From NCBI RefSeq assembly GCF_041679265.1, contig NZ_JBGFSM010000013.1, positions 62,001 to 126,000 on the forward strand: a stretch of DNA of 64,000 bases. Direction: 5' to 3'. A program made the position numbers and the translations under genes. The stretch's first letter is position 1; the number at the start of each line of letters is the position of its first letter. Source of the stretch: Autumnicola sp041679265 (lineage in GTDB: Bacteria; Bacteroidota; Bacteroidia; Flavobacteriales; Flavobacteriaceae). The notes beneath the pieces are model-generated. The model made no database searches, had not been told where the DNA came from, and saw only the letters and a program-made list of their open reading frames with translations. This document shows positions 59,258 through 64,000 of the stretch, one piece after another.

Positions 59258-60409
59258 ATGAAAAAAATCCTGACAGGGTCATTGTTAATCAGCCTGGTTT
59301 TAATTTCCTGTAAAAATAAAGCTGAAGAAGAAACAACAACAGAAATGCTGGACGATATGAAAACTGTGTTTATTGGTACCTACACCCGTATGGAAGGCCA
59401 TGTAGAAGGTAAAGCAGAAGGGATTTATAGCCTTTACCAGGAACCCAAAAGCGGCAGCCTTAGGTACGGGGAGTTAGTAGCCAGAATTACCAATCCCTCT
59501 TTTGTGAAGGTTTCACAAGACGGTAAAAACCTCTATGCAGTAAGCGAGACAGGAAGCCGGGAAGGAGAAGTGGGCCAAATATTTGCTTATAGTATTAATG
59601 AGCATTACCAATTAAAAGAATTAAATAAGCTTTCCACAAAAAGTGGCGCTCCCTGCCAGATTGCTATAGACCAGAGTGGGAACTATGTTTTTGTAGCCAA
59701 TTACATGGGAGGAGTGGTAATGATGTACAGCCGGGAAAAAGATGGCAGCCTTAAGGAGCATAAGCAGATTCAGTTAGAGAACCCCGAGGAGTCCCACGCA
59801 CATTCTGTAACTGTAGATGAAGAAAATGAGCATATTTATATCGCAGATCTTGGAAACGATAAGATCTGGATTTTTGACTTTGATGCCAATACAGGGGAAA
59901 TTAATCCTAATGAACAGGCTTTTGTTGAACTTGAAAAAGGAGCGGGGCCAAGGCATTTTACTTTTTCTGAAGATCAGGATTATGCGTATTCCATTAATGA
60001 ACTCAACAGTACAATTACCGCTTTTAGGAGGAATGATACGGGAGGTCTAGAGGTTATTCAGAATATCTCCACTTTACCTGAAGAATTTAAAGGAGATAAT
60101 TCTGCAGCAGATATTCACCTGCACCCTAACGGCAATTTTCTCTATGGCTCCAACAGGGGAGATAATAGCATTTGCGCTTTTAAAGTTGGCGAAGAGGGTA
60201 AACTTTCTAAGATAGGGGTGTATCCAACCCACGGAAAAACCCCTAGAAATTTTGCCATAGCGCCTGAAGGTAATTTTCTATATGCTGCAAACCAGGATAG
60301 TGGAGGAATTTCTATATTCAAAATTGATAAGGACACTGGTGAACTACGGCAGGAACTTACTAATTTTGAGGCAAAAACCCCGGTATGTATAGAATTTGTA
60401 GAAGATTAA
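59258..60409 (+). CDS. Lactonase-family lipoprotein, 7-bladed beta-propeller
   Basis: This 383-residue lipoprotein has the lipobox LISC (Cys near 20) and then a beta-propeller of the lactonase family (6-phosphogluconolactonase-like, PF10282). Repeats include YSLYQEPKSGSL, VFVANYMGGVVMMYSREKDGSL, HSVTVDEENEHIYIADLG and YAANQDSGGISIF. It is exported and membrane anchored. The family cleaves sugar lactones; the actual substrate is unknown. It lies 21 nt after corA and 71 nt before a small lipoprotein gene. Confidence 0.88.
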   Translation: MKKILTGSLLISLVLISCKNKAEEETTTEMLDDMKTVFIGTYTRMEGHVEGKAEGIYSLYQEPKSGSLRYGELVARITNPSFVKVSQDGKNLYAVSETGSREGEVGQIFAYSINEHYQLKELNKLSTKSGAPCQIAIDQSGNYVFVANYMGGVVMMYSREKDGSLKEHKQIQLENPEESHAHSVTVDEENEHIYIADLGNDKIWIFDFDANTGEINPNEQAFVELEKGAGPRHFTFSEDQDYAYSINELNSTITAFRRNDTGGLEVIQNISTLPEEFKGDNSAADIHLHPNGNFLYGSNRGDNSICAFKVGEEGKLSKIGVYPTHGKTPRNFAIAPEGNFLYAANQDSGGISIFKIDKDTGELRQELTNFEAKTPVCIEFVED

Positions 60410-60480
60410 GTTTTCTTCTGCCCAAGGGTACGAATATATTTTTTCTGTAAATTCAACAGGTTATTTTAAACCTTAAGAAT

Positions 60481-60807
60481 ATGAGAAGAGGTGTACTTGC
60501 TGCGATATTTCTTTGTAGTCTTTTGCTCCCGGGTTGTTCCACAAGCAGAGGTTTTGAAACTAAAGAAATTAGACAGGTGGCTTCAATCCCTGAGCGGTTT
60601 TTACCAGTAGCAGGAATTCAACTGGAAGATGGGGCATGTAAAAGCCCTTTGGTTGATCCTGAGGACGGGACAGAAATTACTATTGTGGAATCTATGAGCG
60701 GAAAAGGATACTATAAAGCGCCCAATGGGAAATACGGCTTAAAAGGGAATGAACTTTTGCGCATAAACTGCCAAACGGGAGAAGTTTTAGGAGTGGTAAG
60801 AAAATAA
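60481..60807 (+). CDS. Small lipoprotein, function unknown
   Basis: This 108-residue protein has a lipobox LLPGC (Cys near 19) after MRRGVLAAIFLCSLLLPG. The mature part is short and beta-rich (VESMSGKGYYKAPNGKYGLKGNELLRINCQTGEVLG) with Cys in GACKSP and INCQT that could form a disulfide. I recognise no family. It is probably co-transcribed with the lactonase gene. The stop codon falls in a hairpin (60789-60818). Confidence 0.75.
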   Translation: MRRGVLAAIFLCSLLLPGCSTSRGFETKEIRQVASIPERFLPVAGIQLEDGACKSPLVDPEDGTEITIVESMSGKGYYKAPNGKYGLKGNELLRINCQTGEVLGVVRK

Positions 60808-60818
60808 CCACCACTCCT
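60789..60818. terminator. Hairpin across the lipoprotein stop codon
   Basis: AGGAGTGGT (60789-60797) and ACCACTCCT (60810-60818), a 9-bp perfect stem with a 12-nt loop holding the stop. No T-run follows on either strand, so its role as a terminator is doubtful. Confidence 0.35.
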
Positions 60819-60833
60819 GTCACCCTTGCGGTT

Positions 60834-61745
60834 TTAAACTTCCTGTACTACAAAAAATCCGTCATTTCCCTGTGACTGGTACAGCGGCATAAATATAAAA
60901 GCGTCCCATTCACTTTTTACTTCATTGCCATTTTGTTTAGCTAGTAATTCCCCTTTTTTAATTCTTTGGAAATTTTCATAACCCGGCTGCATTTCAAAAA
61001 TATCATCATCATCTAAGCCGTGCCGGTAAAGAATTTCAAAAGTTTTTTGTTCCGGGGCGTTCTTTTCAGCAAATTTATTCACACAGTCCGGATAGGTGGA
61101 AATTTTTTCAAGGTCCAGGTTACAGGCTTCTTTTAAAGCCAGCCAGATCACTCCTTCATGATTTTCTACAGATCTAACGTCTGTATGCTGCCCTGCTTCA
61201 AATACAAAGCCCGTCATCCCAATGCGGCTTAGGTAATGGTCTATATCACCTGTGATAATATCGCTAAATCCCCTAATGATGTAAGTTGGAAACCTATGCG
61301 CCCATTCATCATTATCGTTTACCTCCTGTACGGAAACATACGGTAGGCTGGGAGAGGAGGTGGTGTGGCAATCTAGGAAATACCTTTTGGTAAAATCCTT
61401 TTCAGGATATTTTTCCAGCAGGTTTATTATTTCAAACATTTCCTTTTTTTCCTGGGTATCTTTTTTACCACTCTTTACGTTCTCCTCTGTCCATGTTCTG
61501 TTAAGGTCTTCTTCAATATATCTTTTATTTTGATTTAGGGCCATATGGTTACCGGACACCCCGATAATAGTACCTTCAATTTCCGGCCTTGTTTTTTCCA
61601 GTTCCTTAAAAACCTTTTCCAGGGCTTTTACTCCGCTGGGTTCATTACCATGAATCCCGCCGGTTACAAAAAGCAGGGGGCCTTTTTTACCCGAAGTATA
61701 TTTTCCAATTATTCGCGGGATCTCTTCATTTAATTCCTCGTTCAT
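60834..61745 (-). CDS. AstE/AspA-like zinc carboxypeptidase or deacylase
   Basis: This 303-residue M14-like hydrolase has zinc ligands in GGIHGNEPSG (H and E) and FLDCHTTSSPSLP (H). LNRTWTEE and a C-terminal barrel domain with a GLDDDDIFEMQPGYENFQRIKKGELLAK segment resemble succinylglutamate desuccinylase/aspartoacylase. It would remove an acyl or amino-acid group from a small molecule. The frame opens with TTG at 61769, 1 nt from the ATP-grasp stop; the ATG at 61745 is more likely. It ends a three-gene set whose common substrate is unknown. Confidence 0.85.
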   Translation of the reverse strand: MNEELNEEIPRIIGKYTSGKKGPLLFVTGGIHGNEPSGVKALEKVFKELEKTRPEIEGTIIGVSGNHMALNQNKRYIEEDLNRTWTEENVKSGKKDTQEKKEMFEIINLLEKYPEKDFTKRYFLDCHTTSSPSLPYVSVQEVNDNDEWAHRFPTYIIRGFSDIITGDIDHYLSRIGMTGFVFEAGQHTDVRSVENHEGVIWLALKEACNLDLEKISTYPDCVNKFAEKNAPEQKTFEILYRHGLDDDDIFEMQPGYENFQRIKKGELLAKQNGNEVKSEWDAFIFMPLYQSQGNDGFFVVQEV

Positions 61746-61769
61746 AAAATTCTTGTTTTTATTCTTCAA

Positions 61770-62816
61770 TTAATCCATCGTAGCCAGGGTGCGGTTCGCC
61801 AATGTACCTTTGTAAGCTGCCTTATAGGCCACTTTTCTTTCAATGGCTTCAATTACCACATCGGTAAATTTTGGCAGGCCTATATCCTTAAAGCGCTCCA
61901 TGCCACCGGGGCTTAGTACATTTATTTCAATAAGCTTGTCTTTAACAATGTCCAGCCCAACAAAAAACAATCCGTCTCTTATTAATTTTGGAGCGGTAAG
62001 TTCAATAATCCGCTTCATATCGTCAGTTAAATCACTGCTGTCTGCCGAGGCGCCCTGTGAAAAATTACTGCGGAATTCGCCTTCTCCGGCAACTCTTCTT
62101 ATAATTGCTTTTTTCCCATCCTGTTCCATCACCCGGCCGTTCATAAGCAAAACCCTCACATCTCCGTCTTTTACCGCCGGAAGAAATTCCTGGGCAATAA
62201 CATAGCCCTGAGAGCTGATGGTCTCAATGATCTGATTTACGTTTTTTTCGTTTTCATCTATAAGAAAAACATCTTTCCCACCAGAACCTTCCAGAGGTTT
62301 CAGCACCATTTTCTTGTTTTGTTTTTCCCAAAACTCAAGAAGATCTTCCTTGCTTCTGGTAATTATAGAATCTGGCTTTATAGATTGCGGCAATTCTTCA
62401 AAATACAATTTATCTATAAACGCGTGGGAAAGGGCATAGGCATCATTAAGAACCAAAACTCCTTCCTGTTGGATCATGCGCCCAAAAGCCACTCCTGCCT
62501 GTTCTGCCCACTGCCTTGAATCTTCTTCAGTAGGGTTATTCCGGATAAACAACACGTCAATATCTTTAGAGGATATTTTCTTTTTCTTTGCTTTTGGGCC
62601 CTGCAGGGCTTCCAGGAATTTTGCCGGAGATTTTGTTTTGGTATCCTTGGGTACCTGCGTGCTGTTAATACTAATTGGAGCATCATGGTGAAAATTAAAA
62701 TCCCCCACTCCCATCGCGGACACTTGATGACCCCGTGCATGCGCTTCAGCCATTAATGCTGTTGAGGTGCCGTTTTTTTCTGTAGCGACATCGTTTAATA
62801 CAAAACATATTTTCAT
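61770..62816 (-). CDS. ATP-grasp ligase, glutathione synthetase-like
   Basis: This 348-residue protein starts MKICFVLNDVATEKNGTSTALM and has an ATP-grasp core. The P-loop-like segment is KPLEGSGGKDVFLID (about 192-206), with IAQEFLPAVKDGDVRVLLMNG and the Mg2+-binding FVGLDIVKDKLIEINVLSPGG. It is closest in form to prokaryotic glutathione synthetase (GshB), but no gshA is near and the substrate pocket differs. It would form an amide bond on an unknown acid. It overlaps the DUF1704 gene by 4 nt (ATGA) and abuts the hydrolase. Confidence 0.85.
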   Translation of the reverse strand: MKICFVLNDVATEKNGTSTALMAEAHARGHQVSAMGVGDFNFHHDAPISINSTQVPKDTKTKSPAKFLEALQGPKAKKKKISSKDIDVLFIRNNPTEEDSRQWAEQAGVAFGRMIQQEGVLVLNDAYALSHAFIDKLYFEELPQSIKPDSIITRSKEDLLEFWEKQNKKMVLKPLEGSGGKDVFLIDENEKNVNQIIETISSQGYVIAQEFLPAVKDGDVRVLLMNGRVMEQDGKKAIIRRVAGEGEFRSNFSQGASADSSDLTDDMKRIIELTAPKLIRDGLFFVGLDIVKDKLIEINVLSPGGMERFKDIGLPKFTDVVIEAIERKVAYKAAYKGTLANRTLATMD

Positions 62817-64000
62817 TTGCTTATCATTTTTGAAAGGGGAAGCCCCTCTCTGATTAAATTTAATTTTTTATTTATTTCCTTGGTGAGCAGATAACTTGGT
62901 TTTAAAGCCGCAGGTTTTAAAACCTGTCTTTCAGTTAATTCTTTGATTACCCCGGTATGCTTAAGGCTAAACTTACCGGCCAGTAAGGGTTCATATTCTC
63001 CGCCTTGCTGCAGGTATTCCCTTAATTCCACAAGGCCTTTTAAATAAATGATATCTTTTAAAAATCCGCCTCCCTGCATAATTCGTGAGGTGATATTAAA
63101 AGATCTTTCAGGAGAAAACCCGTAGTTTTTTATCAGTAATCGAAACACTTCTTTAAAATCTCCACCATTCATCACAGCATTACCTGCAATAACCCTTCCG
63201 GCAAGGGTACGTAGCCGGTTAGGTGTTAAGCCATCTACAAGATACTCTGCCATTACGGCCAGGCCTTCCTGCAAAGGATCATAATCTGCCAGGCCAATGC
63301 TTAACTGTTGCAAAGGTTGCCGGCTACCGTTATAATAGGTAAGCACATGGGTACCCACCTCATGCTGTATAAGAGCTCCGGCTTCTTTCTTATTCATCTT
63401 ATAATCGTGCGGAATATAAAGTTCCCCATGCGAAACCATCATTACATTCACATCTTTACGAATATGAACCTTACATTTAAAATTTTCATCCTGTTCCCTG
63501 AAAAAGTCAAATTCTCGCCTGGCCATACTGCTAAACTCCCTGGAATCAATTAAATCCATAGCTTTTGTGGGTTCCTCCTCTGGCACTTCCTGCAGGATAG
63601 CTTCGGCTTCTTCACATAATTCATGTTCCACCCCTTTATGGAGCCTCATGCTGTTATAAAAGAAGTTTCTGGTTCCTCTTTCCCCAAGCATGGTAATTTG
63701 CTGGTCCAGTTCTTCTCTTTTTTCCCTGAAGATATAAGACATGGCAGGATCGTCAATATCTTCAATCCTAAGATTGTAAAGTTTTCTTTTCAGTACATCG
63801 GGGTCTACCGGGAGTAGCCGGTAATGATAATCCAGTACTTTCTCAAAATTGCTTTCAAAAAAAGTTTCTTTTATTTCCTGGATATTTGCAGGGGAAACCA
63901 GCCAGAGAAACTGGTAAGATTTCTCTATAGCAGATAACTTGCGGTCTATCTCAAACACCTTATCTTTTATCACCTGCCTGCCCAAAGCATTATAACTTGG
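62813..64000 (-). CDS. DUF1704/QEGLA-motif metallopeptidase, N-terminus outside the window
   Basis: This CDS is open to the window edge (at least 395 residues here). The frame upstream of the TTG at 63985 stays open, so the real start lies beyond 64000. Zinc motif HEVGTH is in ALIQHEVGTHVLTYYNG and the QEGLA signature in DPLQEGLAVMAEYLVDGL; NMKMG-like Arg/Tyr features follow. These mark DUF1704 (MATCAP-like) gluzincin peptidases, called in some genomes flavohemoglobin expression-modulating QEGLA proteins. It is followed with a 4-nt overlap by the ATP-grasp gene. Confidence 0.85.
   Translation of the reverse strand, partial: PSYNALGRQVIKDKVFEIDRKLSAIEKSYQFLWLVSPANIQEIKETFFESNFEKVLDYHYRLLPVDPDVLKRKLYNLRIEDIDDPAMSYIFREKREELDQQITMLGERGTRNFFYNSMRLHKGVEHELCEEAEAILQEVPEEEPTKAMDLIDSREFSSMARREFDFFREQDENFKCKVHIRKDVNVMMVSHGELYIPHDYKMNKKEAGALIQHEVGTHVLTYYNGSRQPLQQLSIGLADYDPLQEGLAVMAEYLVDGLTPNRLRTLAGRVIAGNAVMNGGDFKEVFRLLIKNYGFSPERSFNITSRIMQGGGFLKDIIYLKGLVELREYLQQGGEYEPLLAGKFSLKHTGVIKELTERQVLKPAALKPSYLLTKEINKKLNLIREGLPLSKMISK

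Noticed and set aside
61770..62816. True glutathione synthetase (gshB)
   Set aside because: The fold is right, but no gshA is seen and the neighbours are peptidases; I keep only the ATP-grasp family call.

Overview
The window looks like chromosomal DNA of a marine or halophilic member of the Flavobacteriaceae (Bacteroidota), in the neighbourhood of Gramella, Zunongwangia or Salegentibacter; I cannot fix the genus. The evidence is the Bacteroidota-type promoter (TAnnTTTG at -7) in front of many genes on both strands, very short or absent leaders, few Shine-Dalgarno sites, an LpxC-FabZ fusion, a second LpxD-like gene, the T9SS regulator PorX, a DUF4834 protein, and a complete his operon with fused HisB and HisIE. 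I see no phage, insertion sequence, CRISPR array, rRNA or tRNA.

Layout: 1-6.9 kb holds the end of an oligopeptidase B-like gene, a cysteine synthase-like enzyme, a probable serine palmitoyltransferase, a Ktr potassium uptake pair, an outer membrane transporter-like protein and DUF4834. 7-12.2 kb is an envelope cluster (YfhO-like protein, glycosyltransferase, flippase). 12.3-14.3 kb is accessory: a secreted Tyr/Arg-rich protein and a PIN-domain toxin overlapping a 51-residue gene. 14.4-25.9 kb carries uvrA, an ECF sigma factor with a 50-residue companion, nth, bcp, alanine dehydrogenase, a small exported peptide overlapping a membrane protein gene, tsaE, porX and an HD hydrolase. 26-31.3 kb is lpxD, lpxC-fabZ, lpxA, efp, lpxD2 and a SnoaL-like gene. 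31.4-33.5 kb is a BlaI/BlaR-like pair with an operator-promoter. 33.8-39.4 kb has sucD, fabG, a VWA membrane protein, an SDR and a prohibitin-like protein.

39.5-47.9 kb is the histidine operon hisG-D-C-B-H-A-F-IE. It starts with a leader peptide containing five consecutive His codons followed by an intrinsic terminator. It is interrupted between hisH and hisA by a four-helix-bundle gene and an 86-bp tandem duplication. 47.9-55 kb, on the minus strand, carries GlcG/HbpS-like, pirin, NYN-LOTUS, release-factor-like, DUF1853, vanadium haloperoxidase-like and FkbM genes. 55-60.8 kb has truA, recQ, corA, a lactonase lipoprotein and a small lipoprotein. 60.8-64 kb is a tight minus-strand set of a DUF1704 metallopeptidase (running off the window), an ATP-grasp ligase and an AstE/AspA-like zinc hydrolase.

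The least expected structure lies between genes. About ten gaps contain degenerate tandem repeats with a strict 7-bp period. Several run directly into start codons, one runs through the end of hisH, and they are densest inside the his operon.
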